Source: Mesorhizobium_L sp035547755 (GTDB lineage Bacteria > Pseudomonadota > Alphaproteobacteria > Rhizobiales > Rhizobiaceae). Taken from it: a stretch of 64,000 bases of DNA. The notes below the pieces were generated by a model that was not told the origin of the DNA, did not search any database, and was given only the letters and a program-made list of their open reading frames with translations. Where the stretch lies: NCBI GenBank assembly GCA_035547755.1, contig DASZUG010000003.1, positions 1 through 64,000 on the forward strand, in the 5' to 3' direction. Position numbers and translations under genes: made by a program. Of this stretch, positions 17,401 through 26,195 are shown piece by piece (positions within the stretch are counted from its first letter, which is position 1; each line of letters opens with the position of its first letter).

Positions 17401-18494
17401 TAACCGTCCTCCTTATGGAGCAGAAAAGTTACCCCGAAAAACATGGCCACGACCACCGGAAACCACGCGGCCACCGGTGGCGGCACGATATCGGCGCTTC
17501 CGAACGCCTTGACCAGGACCGAAACGACATAAAGCAGAAAGCCGGCAAGGATTCCACCGAGAATCATCGGGATCGATTGTCCCATGCGGACAAACCGCAT
17601 CGAAACGGTGGCCGCGATCAGCGTCATCGCGATGAGAAGGAAGGGCAACGCGATCAGCGAATTGTATTCCATGGCGAATCCCCCCGCCTTCAGACCGAAG
17701 GAATGGGCGATTCGGATGGTTCTTCCGAGTTCGAAGAAGGGAATGGTTTCCGGCTCCGCCAGGCGTTCCTGGATGAATTCCGGTTTCAATCCCGATTTGA
17801 CGGTGGCGCTCGGCATCGTCGTGCGCTGACCGTCGCGCGTCAGCTTGGTCACCCCGGTCAGATGCCAGGCGCCTTTTTCGAGCACGGCCTGCTTGGCGTC
17901 GAGACGCATCGTGATCGAACCGTTGTCGTCCAGCCTTATGAAGGTGGCGTTGATGAGAAGAAGCCCGCGATTCGCGCTCTTCTCCGCCCCGATGACAGTC
18001 GTGCCTTCCGAAGGCGTCTGCTGTCTCAACCAGGGAATGCGGTTGTCGTTCTCCGCGAGGCCGGCTGTATCGCCCTTGAATGACGCCTCGATCAGTTCGG
18101 CCTTGGCGAGCGCGTGGGCCGCCGCCGGGTTGAAGATCATGATCGTGGCGAGGCCGATCAGAAAGCTTGCGAAACAGAAGGGCAGGAGGAACTGCCATGC
18201 CGACACGCCGGCCGAGCGGGCGATCACCAGCTCATGTTTCCGGTTCAGCATCATGAGCGTGGTCATGGAGGAAAACAGGATGATGAAGGGGATGGCCGTT
18301 TGCAGGATAAGCGGCACATGGAGCGCCGAAACAAGAAGCCCGGTGGCGATCGTGTAGTTCGGCAGCGACGAGACTTTGCGTGAGAATTCGGTGAAATCCG
18401 CAAGGTAGCAGATAACGGCCACCCCGATGAAAAACTGGAGCGTCATGAAAATGAAGCGCACGAAGAAATAGCGGAAAAGCGTCCAGCCGATCAT
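17400..18494 (-). CDS. lptG: LPS export ABC transporter permease LptG
   Basis: Inner-membrane subunit of the LptB2FG complex that extracts LPS for transport to the outer membrane. The 364-residue product has the YjgP/YjgQ pattern: one N-terminal helix, helices around 60-125, a periplasmic domain of about 140 residues, and three C-terminal helices. The start at 18494 overlaps the lptF stop (ATGA), and the family opening MIGWTLFRYFFVRF fits. LptB is not in this window. Confidence 0.94.
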   Translation of the reverse strand: MIGWTLFRYFFVRFIFMTLQFFIGVAVICYLADFTEFSRKVSSLPNYTIATGLLVSALHVPLILQTAIPFIILFSSMTTLMMLNRKHELVIARSAGVSAWQFLLPFCFASFLIGLATIMIFNPAAAHALAKAELIEASFKGDTAGLAENDNRIPWLRQQTPSEGTTVIGAEKSANRGLLLINATFIRLDDNGSITMRLDAKQAVLEKGAWHLTGVTKLTRDGQRTTMPSATVKSGLKPEFIQERLAEPETIPFFELGRTIRIAHSFGLKAGGFAMEYNSLIALPFLLIAMTLIAATVSMRFVRMGQSIPMILGGILAGFLLYVVSVLVKAFGSADIVPPPVAAWFPVVVAMFFGVTFLLHKEDG

Positions 18495-19702
18495 CGGGCG
18501 CCTCCGCTGCCGCCCTGGCCCGAGCCGTTCGCGGCAGGCCGGAGCGACGAAAGCCTGCCATGGAGCCGGGAAAAGATCTCGCCCAGCTTGTCGGTCCATT
18601 TTTGCGAACCGCGGGCGGTTTTCCCGAGGAAAATCAGGATGGTGAAGATCACGACCGGGGCTATGGCGACGAGATAGGGGACGAAGGCGTATTCAATCGT
18701 CCGCCCGGCATTGTTGATGGCGACGAAACCGGCCGCCCGGAAGCCGAGCGCGATGAGCCCTGCAAACGCCATACTCCAAAGCCGCTCCTCGCGATTCGAT
18801 CGTGCGCCGCCAGCGAAATAGATGGTGATGACGCCGAACGCCAGAGGATAAAGCCATTCGGAAAAGCGCCGGTGCAATTCCGCCCGCAGGAGTCCCGGCC
18901 GCGTCTTGTAAACGACGTCGTTCGGGTCGGGGTGAAACAGATAGGCCGTGCTCTGCTCTTTGGGAAAATGGAAGGACTGCCCTTTGGAGGCTGCGCCGAA
19001 ATTTGAGAAATCGAGCGCATAGGACTGGAAGCGGACCACCGAAATCGCGCCCGTCTCCGTATTCTTCTGCTGGATTTCCCCGTCCGTCATGACGAGAAAA
19101 TCGTCATCATTGAAGGATTGGATCGAGCCGCGCTTGGCGTAATAGATGATGTTCTTGGGTGGTTGGCGATTGTCGATGATGAAGATTCCGCCGAAATCGC
19201 CGCCGGGCAGTTCCTCGCCGATCTGGATGTAGAGATTGTCCTGAAGTTTCTTGAACGCGCCCGATTGCACGGCGAAATGCACCAGATCGGCGCTCGCGGC
19301 GTTGGTGATGTCGCGCAGGCTGCGGTTGCACCATGGTTCGACGAAAAGCAATAGTGCCAGGCTGACGATGGTGAGCCCGACGGCGATGATCAGGATCGGC
19401 TTCGCCATGAGCCAGTTCGATCCGCCCGCCGCCTCGATGACCGCCAGCTCCGAATCGGCGTTCATCGTGTTGAGCACCTGCGAGCCGCCGATCAAAAGCG
19501 CGAACGGCATGACGATGAGGGCCATCGAAGGAATGAGCAGAAGCGCCAGCATCAGGAATGTGCCGAGCGATTCACCCGATTCGGTCAGGATGTTGACCCT
19601 GAGCAGAACCTGCGTGATGAGCACGATCACCGTCGTGATGCACAGCGTCGTCATGGTAAGCGAGAACGCACGCCGGAAGATGTAACGCTCGATCAGGTTC
19701 AT
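18491..19702 (-). CDS. lptF: LPS export ABC transporter permease LptF
   Basis: Partner permease of LptG. The 403-residue product has the typical N-terminus (MNLIERYIFRRAF, then a transmembrane helix), the SELAVIEAAGGS segment of the coupling helix region, a periplasmic beta domain and C-terminal helices. It ends in a Gly/Ser-rich basic tail. First gene of the minus-strand operon running to rsmA, divergent from pepA. Confidence 0.94.
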   Translation of the reverse strand: MNLIERYIFRRAFSLTMTTLCITTVIVLITQVLLRVNILTESGESLGTFLMLALLLIPSMALIVMPFALLIGGSQVLNTMNADSELAVIEAAGGSNWLMAKPILIIAVGLTIVSLALLLFVEPWCNRSLRDITNAASADLVHFAVQSGAFKKLQDNLYIQIGEELPGGDFGGIFIIDNRQPPKNIIYYAKRGSIQSFNDDDFLVMTDGEIQQKNTETGAISVVRFQSYALDFSNFGAASKGQSFHFPKEQSTAYLFHPDPNDVVYKTRPGLLRAELHRRFSEWLYPLAFGVITIYFAGGARSNREERLWSMAFAGLIALGFRAAGFVAINNAGRTIEYAFVPYLVAIAPVVIFTILIFLGKTARGSQKWTDKLGEIFSRLHGRLSSLRPAANGSGQGGSGGAR

Positions 19703-19850
19703 TAGGGTTCAGACCCTACCCACTTCACGCTTGAGACTCGACCGGCGCGACGACATCATGTCCGCGCTGCTGCACCACCGCGAACCCATATTAGCCGCCT
19801 GGAGACGACATGGAACGGGAGATTGGCTAAAAATGGGCGAAGAAGCACGG

Positions 19851-19879
19851 TTAACAATCCTTTAACACTCTTCTATAGA
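19851..19879 (+). promoter_or_regulatory. Candidate pepA promoter
   Basis: TTAACA (19851-19856), a 17-base spacer and TATAGA (19874-19879) make a strong sigma-70-type match. It gives a leader of about 170 bases before pepA. It lies in the 354-bp divergent gap 19703-20056 between lptF and pepA. That gap otherwise holds no ORF or repeat. Confidence 0.6.
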
Positions 19880-20056
19880 CCGAATTTTGCTGTTTTCACC
19901 ATGCCTTATTGCGATGCAGCACATCTTTGTCGCCGGCCCGCGCATGCCTCGGCGGAGACGGTACTTTGATCGCTGTTCGCCGCGAGACTTGCGTTTGCGT
20001 CGGAAAGCCGGATGATCACAGGAAATTCGAACCAGCTGCCAGACTGTCACGGAATC

Positions 20057-21550
20057 ATGTCCCCGAAAATAGAGATATCCTTTTCCCGTTCGACGAAGCC
20101 TACGGGCGCCGTCGCGGTCTTGCCTGTCATGGAAGGCTCTGATCCGGCAGCGATCGGCAATGACATCGCTCCTGCGGATGCAGTCGCGAAAGCTATTGCG
20201 ATCGCGAAGTTCAAGGGGAAATCGGCCACCGATATGGACATATTGGCGCCGGCGGGGTCGACCGCGGACCGCCTGCTTCTTGTCGGCGCGGGCAGGGCGT
20301 CGGAGAGGGGTACGGATTTCTGGATCAAGCTCGGGGGAACCATCCGTTCGGCGGCTCGTGGCTCCGAGAAGATGGTCGTCTATCTCGATGGTCTTGAACC
20401 CGCGGCGGCGGGCGCGGATGCGGCGGATCTCGCGTTGGGCATGCTCCTGAAAGGCTATAGCTTCGATCGCTACAAGACCAGGAAAAGCCAGAGCGACAAA
20501 TCCGCCGAAGCTGACAAGCAGAAGGTGACGATCGTTACCTCCGCCGCGGCGGCGGCGAAAAAGGCGTTCGTGGCGGCAGCGGCCGTTGCGGCGGGCGTCA
20601 ATCTCGCACGCGATCTGGTGAACGAACCGGCCAACCATCTGGGACCGGTCGAGTTCGCGGCCAAGGCAAAGGAACTGGAAAAGCTCGGAGTCGAGGTCGA
20701 AATCCTGACCGAGCGCGAAATGCGCAAGCTCGGCATGGGGGCGCTTCTCGGCGTGGCCCAAGGGTCCGTCCGCCCGCCGCGATTGGGGATCATGCGCTGG
20801 AATGGCGGCAAGCCCAAGCAAAAACCCGTCGCCTTCATCGGCAAGGGCGTTGTCTTCGATACGGGCGGCATTTCCATGAAACCCGCCTCGGGCATGGAGG
20901 ACATGAAGGGCGACATGGCGGGCGCGGCGGCTGTGACGGGGCTGATGCACGTGCTTGCCGTCCGCAAGGCTGCCGTCAACGCCGTCGGCGTCATCGGCCT
21001 GGTCGAGAACATGCCCGACGGCAACGCGCAACGCCCGGGGGATGTCGTCACGTCCATGTCAGGCCAGACGATCGAGGTGCTCAACACCGACGCGGAAGGG
21101 CGTCTCGTACTCGCCGACGCGCTCTGGTATTGCGCCGAGCGCTTCCAGCCGCGATTCATGGTCGATCTGGCCACGCTGACCGGCGCCGTCATGGTCGCGT
21201 TGGGGAAATATTACGCGGGCCTGTTCAGTAACGACGACGCACTGGCCGAAAACCTGGCCGCCGCCGGCCTGGAGACCGGCGAAAGGGTCTGGCGTATGCC
21301 GCTCGGCCCCGAATATGACAAGCTGATCGATTCCAGGACGGCCGACATGAAGAATATCGGCGGTCGCCACGGCGGAGCGATCATCGCCGCGCAGTTCCTG
21401 CAGCGCTTCGTCAGGGACACGCCATGGGCGCATCTGGATATCGCCGGCACCGCGCTCGGTTCTCCCGCGAACGAGATAAACGATTCCTGGGGGTCGGGTT
21501 TCGGGGTACGGCTGCTCGATCGCCTTGTCCGCGATCATTACGAAGGTTGA
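20057..21550 (+). CDS. pepA: Leucyl aminopeptidase (M17)
   Basis: Two-metal aminopeptidase that removes N-terminal residues from peptides; in some bacteria it also binds DNA. The start at 20057 gives 497 residues, the usual length, with a GGA site upstream; an ATG at 20012 is possible. Motifs visible are GKGVVFDTGGISMKP (catalytic Lys and metal ligand Asp), MKGDMAGAAAV, and the M17 signature NTDAEGRLVLADAL. The N-terminal domain (1-170) is the usual less conserved macro-like domain. holC begins 10 bp downstream, an association seen widely in proteobacteria. Confidence 0.96.
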   Translation: MSPKIEISFSRSTKPTGAVAVLPVMEGSDPAAIGNDIAPADAVAKAIAIAKFKGKSATDMDILAPAGSTADRLLLVGAGRASERGTDFWIKLGGTIRSAARGSEKMVVYLDGLEPAAAGADAADLALGMLLKGYSFDRYKTRKSQSDKSAEADKQKVTIVTSAAAAAKKAFVAAAAVAAGVNLARDLVNEPANHLGPVEFAAKAKELEKLGVEVEILTEREMRKLGMGALLGVAQGSVRPPRLGIMRWNGGKPKQKPVAFIGKGVVFDTGGISMKPASGMEDMKGDMAGAAAVTGLMHVLAVRKAAVNAVGVIGLVENMPDGNAQRPGDVVTSMSGQTIEVLNTDAEGRLVLADALWYCAERFQPRFMVDLATLTGAVMVALGKYYAGLFSNDDALAENLAAAGLETGERVWRMPLGPEYDKLIDSRTADMKNIGGRHGGAIIAAQFLQRFVRDTPWAHLDIAGTALGSPANEINDSWGSGFGVRLLDRLVRDHYEG

Positions 21551-21560
21551 AACAATACGC

Positions 21561-22010
21561 ATGGCGGATGCGCTGTTTTACCATCTGACGGAGAGCACGC
21601 TGGAGGAGGCTTTACCGTCCTTGCTCGAAAGGAGCCTTGAGCGCGGCTGGAATGCCGTGGTGCAGACCGCGGGGGAGGAGCGCAGGGACGCGCTCGACCT
21701 CGCTTTGTGGACCTACAGGGATGAATCCTTTCTCGCGCACGGAACGGACCGCGAGCCCTTTCCGGAGGAGCAGCCGGTTTTCCTTACGGCAGGCGACGGA
21801 AATCCGAACGGGTCGACGATCCGTTTCCTTGTGGATGGCGCTGTACCGGCTTCGCTGGAGGGCTATGAGCGGATCGTTTTCATGTTTGATGGAAGCGACG
21901 AGGGGCAGGTCGCGGCGGCGCGCGCGCAGTGGAAAACACTGAAGGCCGCCGGCAACGACGTTACCTATTGGCAGCAGACGCCGGAGCGCCGTTGGGAACG
22001 AAAAGCATAG
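21561..22010 (+). CDS. holC: DNA polymerase III chi subunit
   Basis: Clamp-loader accessory subunit that links the polymerase III holoenzyme to SSB. The 149-residue product opens MADALFYHLTESTLEEALP and has the FLTAGDGNPNGSTIRFLVDG segment and VFMFDG motif of the family. The start at 21561 follows pepA by 10 bp, suggesting co-transcription. Confidence 0.93.
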   Translation: MADALFYHLTESTLEEALPSLLERSLERGWNAVVQTAGEERRDALDLALWTYRDESFLAHGTDREPFPEEQPVFLTAGDGNPNGSTIRFLVDGAVPASLEGYERIVFMFDGSDEGQVAAARAQWKTLKAAGNDVTYWQQTPERRWERKA

Positions 22011-22067
22011 TGTTGCATTGCCGGAGCAGGAAGCCGGACGGGGATGCCGGCTTGGATGGAGGGTGGA

Positions 22068-22949
22068 TTGACGGAGAGATTTGAAAAATGCCTCGTCTGG
22101 GGCGCCGTGGCGTTTCTGGCCGTTGCCGGGCAAGCCGCGTCGGCCAATGCGGCCGAAACGGATTTGACGAAGCTGTGCAGGCAGGAGGTCAACGACGATA
22201 CGGTGAGGGATTACCAGCCCTCCCTGCACGATGCCGCGCTCAAGGCCTTCAAGAAATTTTTCCCCGACGCCGCCCAAAAGCCGACGGATGAGATGCTGGC
22301 CAGCCAGGCGAAATTCCGTTGCATGGGTGGCAAGGTTTATGCCTGTTTCATCGGCGCGAACCTTCCTTGCTCGAAGATGAACACGGACGAGAGCAATACG
22401 GGGGCGGAAGCCTTCTGCAAGGACAATCCGACCGCCGATTCGGTGCCGATGGTGGCGACCGGGCACGACACGATCTATTCCTATCGCTGCAAGGACGGTC
22501 ACGCGGAAATCGCGCGCAGGCTCTATCAGATCGACCAGCGCGGCTTCGCGCAATCCTTATGGACGCCGGTCGCGACCGAGACTCCCCAACCGGCCCCAGC
22601 CGCGGCGTCGGGGGATCCGATCGAGGCGCAACTCGAAAAATGCCTTGGCACGCCTGACGGACAGACCACGGAGGGCATGACGCGCTGTACGCACAAGGCC
22701 TACAATGCCTACGAAGACAAGATGCACGATGTCTTCCGCAGCGTCGTCCATAGCGTTGACGACCGCTCTGCCAAGCTCATCCGCGACGCGCAACGCAAAT
22801 GGGAATCCTACCGCAAGGCCGAGGATAAGGCGGATGACGGCCCCTGGCGTATGGACCGTGGTTCCATGACCTCGCCGGACATAGAGGCGATGCGAGTGGA
22901 TGCGATCCGCAACCGCATCAAGGAATTGAGCTATTACCTTACGCAATAA
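22068..22949 (+). CDS. Secreted protein with LprI-like (DUF1311) domain
   Basis: The product of about 293 residues has an N-terminal signal peptide (hydrophobic core near 10-25, ending SANAAE), so it is periplasmic or lipid-anchored. The first half (about 30-170) has paired Cys and no family I recognise. The second half (about 195-265) matches the LprI/DUF1311 pattern: a Cys near CLGTPDG, RCTHKAYNAYEDKM, and RDAQRKWESYRKAED. LprI homologues inhibit lysozyme in mycobacteria; the role here is open. The TTG start at 22068 is chosen because GGAGG lies 5 bases upstream and it gives a cleaner signal peptide. ATG 22044 is the alternative. Confidence 0.75.
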   Translation: MTERFEKCLVWGAVAFLAVAGQAASANAAETDLTKLCRQEVNDDTVRDYQPSLHDAALKAFKKFFPDAAQKPTDEMLASQAKFRCMGGKVYACFIGANLPCSKMNTDESNTGAEAFCKDNPTADSVPMVATGHDTIYSYRCKDGHAEIARRLYQIDQRGFAQSLWTPVATETPQPAPAAASGDPIEAQLEKCLGTPDGQTTEGMTRCTHKAYNAYEDKMHDVFRSVVHSVDDRSAKLIRDAQRKWESYRKAEDKADDGPWRMDRGSMTSPDIEAMRVDAIRNRIKELSYYLTQ

Positions 22950-22952
22950 GGC

Positions 22953-22972
22953 AAAAAGCCACCTTAGGCGGC
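22953..22972 (-). terminator. Intrinsic terminator overlapping the ABC-F stop codon
   Basis: On the minus strand a 6-bp stem (one G-T pair, arms 22967-22972 and 22958-22963) encloses the TAA stop codon of the ABC-F gene as its 3-base loop. Five T follow at once. It lies in the 14-bp convergent gap to the LprI-like gene. Confidence 0.65.
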
Positions 22973-24841
22973 GTTCGCTTCCTCATATTCCGACGAGAGG
23001 CTGAGCCAGAGATCCTCTTGCCGCGCGATTCTGTCGGAAAGCTCTGCCCGTTCCTTTGAAAGAGCGGTCACTTTGCCGGCATCCTGTTCGTAGAGAGCTG
23101 GATTAGCCAGTTGCTCCTCGATCGCGGCGACACGCTTGCGCAGCCTTTCGATCAGGGACTCCGTCGCCTTGATCTCCTTGGCAAGCGGTTCCAATTGGGC
23201 CCGCCGCTGCGCCGCTTCCCGGCGCCGATCTGCCTTGGAGGCTTTTTCCGCCTCACGCTTCTCACGCCGGTCTGGTGACACGCCCGTCACCAATTGCCGA
23301 TAGTCCGCCATATCGCCGTCATAAGGCCGGACGGTGCCGTCCTTGACCAGCCACAAGCGGTCGGCAGTCGCCTCGATCAGGTGCCGGTCATGCGAAATGA
23401 GCAGCACGGCCCCGGAATAATCGTTGAGCGCCTGCACCAGCGATTCGCGCGAATCGATATCGAGATGGTTCGTCGGCTCATCAAGGATGAGCAAATTCGG
23501 GCCGTCGAAGGCGGCGATCCCCATCAGCAGCCGCGCCTTCTCGCCGCCGGAAAGATCCTTCGCGGCGGTGTTCATCTTCTCCGTCGCAAGACCCATCCGG
23601 GCGACCCTGGCGCGCACTTTCGCTTCGGGCGCATCCGGCATCAGGCGGCGTATATGCTCGATGGCGTTTTCCTCGGGCCTGAGATCATCGAGCTGATGTT
23701 GCGCGAAAATCGAGACCTTGAGTTGGGGCGCAACCGTCATCTTGCCTGACTCCGGCTCCAGACGGCCCGCCAGAAACTTGGCGAAAGTCGATTTGCCGTT
23801 GCCGTTCGCGCCAAGCAGCGCAATGCGGTCGTCATTGTCGATCCTGAGCGACAGATTGCGCAGGATGGGCTTGCCGGCGGAATAGCCGACAGCGCCGCCC
23901 TCGATGGCGATGATGGGCGAGGCGACGGTTTTCACAGGCTCCGGAAAGCCGAACGGTATCACGCTCTCGTCGATCACGGCGGCGATCGGCGCCATTCTTT
24001 CGAGCGCTTTCAGCCTGGATTGGGCCTGGCGCGCCTTGGAGGCCTTGGCGCGGAAGCGCGCGACAAAGTCCTCCATATGCTTGCGCGCCGCCATCTGCTT
24101 GGTGCGTTCCTTCTCCTGCAGCGCGGCGCGCTCGGCGCGCTGGCGCTCGAACTGGTCGTAGCCGCCGCGCCAGAAGGTCAGATTCTTCTGGTCGAGATGG
24201 ACGATGGAATTGACGGCCCGGTTGAGCAGGTCGCGGTCATGCGAGATCAGGAGCACCGTATGGGGATAGCGTGCGACGTAGTTTTCAAGCCAGAGCGTCC
24301 CCTCGAGATCGAGATAGTTCGTCGGCTCGTCGAGGAGGAGGAGGTCAGGCTGGGAAAACAGAACCGCCGCGAGCGCCACGCGCATGCGCCAGCCGCCGGA
24401 AAAGGATGACGCGGGCCGAAGCTGTGCTTCCGCGTCGAAGCCCAGGCCGGCCAGGATGGTCGCGGCGCGTGCCTCGGCCGAATGCGCGTCGATGTCGCCG
24501 AGCCGCGTCTGGATCTCGGCGATGCGGTGAGGATCGGTCGCGATTTCAGCCTCCGCCAAAAGCGCCGCGCGTTCCTTGTCGGCCTTGAGGACAATGTCGA
24601 TCAGCGGCTCTTCCGTGCCCGGCGCCTCCTGAGCCACCTGGCCGATCCGCGTGTTCCTGGGCAGGCCGATCGATCCCGTCTCTGGCGAGAGATCACCTGT
24701 GATGGCGCGGAAGAGCGTCGTCTTGCCCGTCCCGTTCCTGCCTACAAGACCCGCCTTGGCGCCCGAGGGGAGCGAAAGGGAGGCATGATCCAGCAACAAA
24801 CGGCCGGCAATGCGGAGTGAGAGATCGTTGATCGTGAGCAT
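22964..24841 (-). CDS. ABC-F family ATP-binding protein
   Basis: Soluble ATPase with two fused ABC domains and no membrane part, of the family that acts on ribosomes (EttA, Uup, YheS types). The 625-residue product has Walker A motifs GRNGTGKTT (34-42) and GANGNGKST (about 345). Signatures are FSGGWRMRVALA and LSGGEKARLLM, with LLLDEPTNYLD and LILDEPTNHLD for the Walker B regions. A basic linker lies between the domains (about 245-300) and a coiled-coil C-terminus follows (about 540-615). The start at 24841 is chosen because the ABC domain opens at MLTINDLSLR. The C-terminal coil favours a YheS- or Uup-like protein over EttA. Confidence 0.93.
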   Translation of the reverse strand: MLTINDLSLRIAGRLLLDHASLSLPSGAKAGLVGRNGTGKTTLFRAITGDLSPETGSIGLPRNTRIGQVAQEAPGTEEPLIDIVLKADKERAALLAEAEIATDPHRIAEIQTRLGDIDAHSAEARAATILAGLGFDAEAQLRPASSFSGGWRMRVALAAVLFSQPDLLLLDEPTNYLDLEGTLWLENYVARYPHTVLLISHDRDLLNRAVNSIVHLDQKNLTFWRGGYDQFERQRAERAALQEKERTKQMAARKHMEDFVARFRAKASKARQAQSRLKALERMAPIAAVIDESVIPFGFPEPVKTVASPIIAIEGGAVGYSAGKPILRNLSLRIDNDDRIALLGANGNGKSTFAKFLAGRLEPESGKMTVAPQLKVSIFAQHQLDDLRPEENAIEHIRRLMPDAPEAKVRARVARMGLATEKMNTAAKDLSGGEKARLLMGIAAFDGPNLLILDEPTNHLDIDSRESLVQALNDYSGAVLLISHDRHLIEATADRLWLVKDGTVRPYDGDMADYRQLVTGVSPDRREKREAEKASKADRRREAAQRRAQLEPLAKEIKATESLIERLRKRVAAIEEQLANPALYEQDAGKVTALSKERAELSDRIARQEDLWLSLSSEYEEANAA

Positions 24842-25093
24842 GACGCGGTTGCTTTTGCCCAATCGCGCCGGGAAGAGCAAGCCGGAGTCGCACGCCAGAC
24901 GGTTTCGGCGAGGAGACGAACGCGCCGAAACTCTTCGCCGCGCTTCCGACATTGCGCGCGGATTGCGTCAGGCGGTCGAGATCGAGCGTGGCCTTGGCGG
25001 TCTGGCCGGGCTTGTCTTTCGGGGCAATCGACCATCCGCCGGTCATTCGTGATTGACTCATTAGCCATGGCTATCTCAAAGGCGACGAATAAA
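24842..25093. other. Intergenic stretch before the second higBA module
   Basis: This divergent gap between the ABC-F gene and higBA2 carries no clear gene. A minus-strand frame opening at 25061 reads about 73 plausible residues before running into the ABC-F start. It has no ribosome site and no recognisable family, so it was not called. No repeat was seen. Confidence 0.4.
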
Positions 25094-25147
25094 GTTCCCG
25101 AAACGGGTACATTTTGTCTTGTTCCCTATGTGGGAACATGCTATACG
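25094..25147 (+). promoter_or_regulatory. higBA2 operator pair and promoter
   Basis: Two similar 17-bp palindromes, GTTCCC-N5-GGGTAC (25094-25110, one mismatch) and GTTCCC-N5-GGGAAC (25121-25137, perfect, arms 7 bp with flanks), start 27 bp apart. The second overlaps a possible -35, TTGTTC (25119-25124); TATACG (25142-25147) would be the -10 after 17 bases. The arrangement fits self-repression by the downstream antitoxin. The sequence is unrelated to the operator of the first higBA module. Confidence 0.65.
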
Positions 25148-25152
25148 AGGTG

Positions 25153-25455
25153 ATGAGGATCATCGCCCGGCACACCTTGGTTTCATACTGGATCGACCAC
25201 CCCGAAACCAAGGCGTCGCTGATCCACTGGCATAATGTTACCCAGGCATCGTCATGGCAGAAAACATTGGATGTCGCCGGTTCCTTTTCAAAGGCCAAGA
25301 CATTGAATAATGAGCGTGTTCGCTTTGAAGTGGCTGGCGGCGATTATCGTCTGATCATCGCCTTCGACTTCCGACGTCAGATTGCTTTCGTGAAGTTCAT
25401 CGGCACCCATGCCGAATATGACCGAATCGATGCACTCACCGTTTCTCTTTTCTAG
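25153..25455 (+). CDS. higB: HigB-like toxin (PF09907-type mRNA interferase)
   Basis: Predicted mRNA-cleaving toxin of a type II pair. The 100-residue product opens MRIIARHTLVSYWIDHPETK and carries a WHNVTQASSWQ segment, NNERVRFEVAGGDYRLI and AFVKFIGTHAEYDRID. These are typical of the HigB/YgjN family with the toxin gene first. It belongs to a different subfamily from the toxin at 11459. The start at 25153 follows GAGGTG and the family opening; upstream in-frame ATG codons lie inside the operator region. Confidence 0.9.
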   Translation: MRIIARHTLVSYWIDHPETKASLIHWHNVTQASSWQKTLDVAGSFSKAKTLNNERVRFEVAGGDYRLIIAFDFRRQIAFVKFIGTHAEYDRIDALTVSLF

Positions 25456-25464
25456 GAGGCCGTC

Positions 25465-25854
25465 ATGGATATCCGTCCTATCAAGACCGATGAAGACCAT
25501 ATCTCCGCCCTACACGAGATTGAGCGCCTTTGGGGAGCAGATGAAGGCACACCCGAAGCCGACAAACTCGATGTTCTTGCGACTCTTGTCGATGCCTACG
25601 AAAATATCCATTATCCCATTGAACCTCTCGATCCGGTCGATACGATCAAAGCCCACATGGAAATGGAAGGCCTGAAGCAATCCGCGCTCGCCGCAGTCCT
25701 CGGATCGAGAGCCAGAGCATCGGAAGTGTTGAACCGCAAGCGCCCCCTTTCATTGGACATGATCCTCAAAATCAACCGGGAATGGCACATCCCTGCCGAG
25801 ATCCTGATCCAGCCGTATCACCTCGACGATGGAGCAGCGCGGAAGGCTGCTTAG
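25465..25854 (+). CDS. higA: HigA-like antitoxin, XRE family
   Basis: Predicted partner of the toxin 9 bp upstream. The 129-residue product has an N-terminal toxin-binding part (1-60: MDIRPIKTDEDHISALHEI and acidic stretches). A helix-turn-helix follows (about 64-105: MEMEGLKQSALAAVLGSRARASEVLNRKRPL, given here as key region only) with a short C-terminal tail. HTH placement at the C-terminal side is the rule for this HigA subfamily, unlike the antitoxin at 11733. Confidence 0.9.
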   Translation: MDIRPIKTDEDHISALHEIERLWGADEGTPEADKLDVLATLVDAYENIHYPIEPLDPVDTIKAHMEMEGLKQSALAAVLGSRARASEVLNRKRPLSLDMILKINREWHIPAEILIQPYHLDDGAARKAA

Positions 25855-25865
25855 CAGGTGAAGCC

Positions 25866-25965
25866 ATCACCAGGATTGCAGAACTCAAGAAGCATCTGAC
25901 GAACAACCGTGAATTCCGGAAGGAATACGAGAAGGCTGACGCTGAATTCGCCATCATCGAGGCTC
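25866..25965 (+). pseudogene. Decayed N-terminal fragment of an XRE-type antitoxin
   Basis: Twelve bases after higA2 the frame reads ITRIAELKKHLTNNREF, then RKEYEKADAEFAIIEA. This closely resembles the N-terminus of RelB/HigA-like XRE antitoxins (pattern AELK..L..NPEFR.EYE..D.E..LIEA). There is no start codon at the expected place, and after about 25965 the similarity stops without any helix-turn-helix. The remainder of 25966-26195 shows no recognisable gene. I read it as the remnant of a third toxin-antitoxin pair. Confidence 0.5.
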
Positions 25966-26195
25966 CTCCTTCCGAATTTTTTGGCGATCCATGCATTCGG
26001 ACAAGGACGGGAAAGGCTATTTTGCCGATCACGATCCGTCGCTGATGCGAAAATAGGAATACCGCATCTAATCCCTTCGCTTCGCCATTTCGTTCATCGG
26101 CGAAGACGCTGGCCATCTTCCGATCCGACATCTTGGCGATGGCCGACCATGCGCGATAGCAAGGCTTGAGCGTGACGGTCTCGCCATCAATCGCT

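Noticed and set aside
24842..25061. Minus-strand frame opening at 25061 with about 73 plausible residues before the ABC-F start
   Set aside because: No ribosome site and no recognisable family, and the frame continues out of phase through the ABC-F gene; composition alone is not enough.
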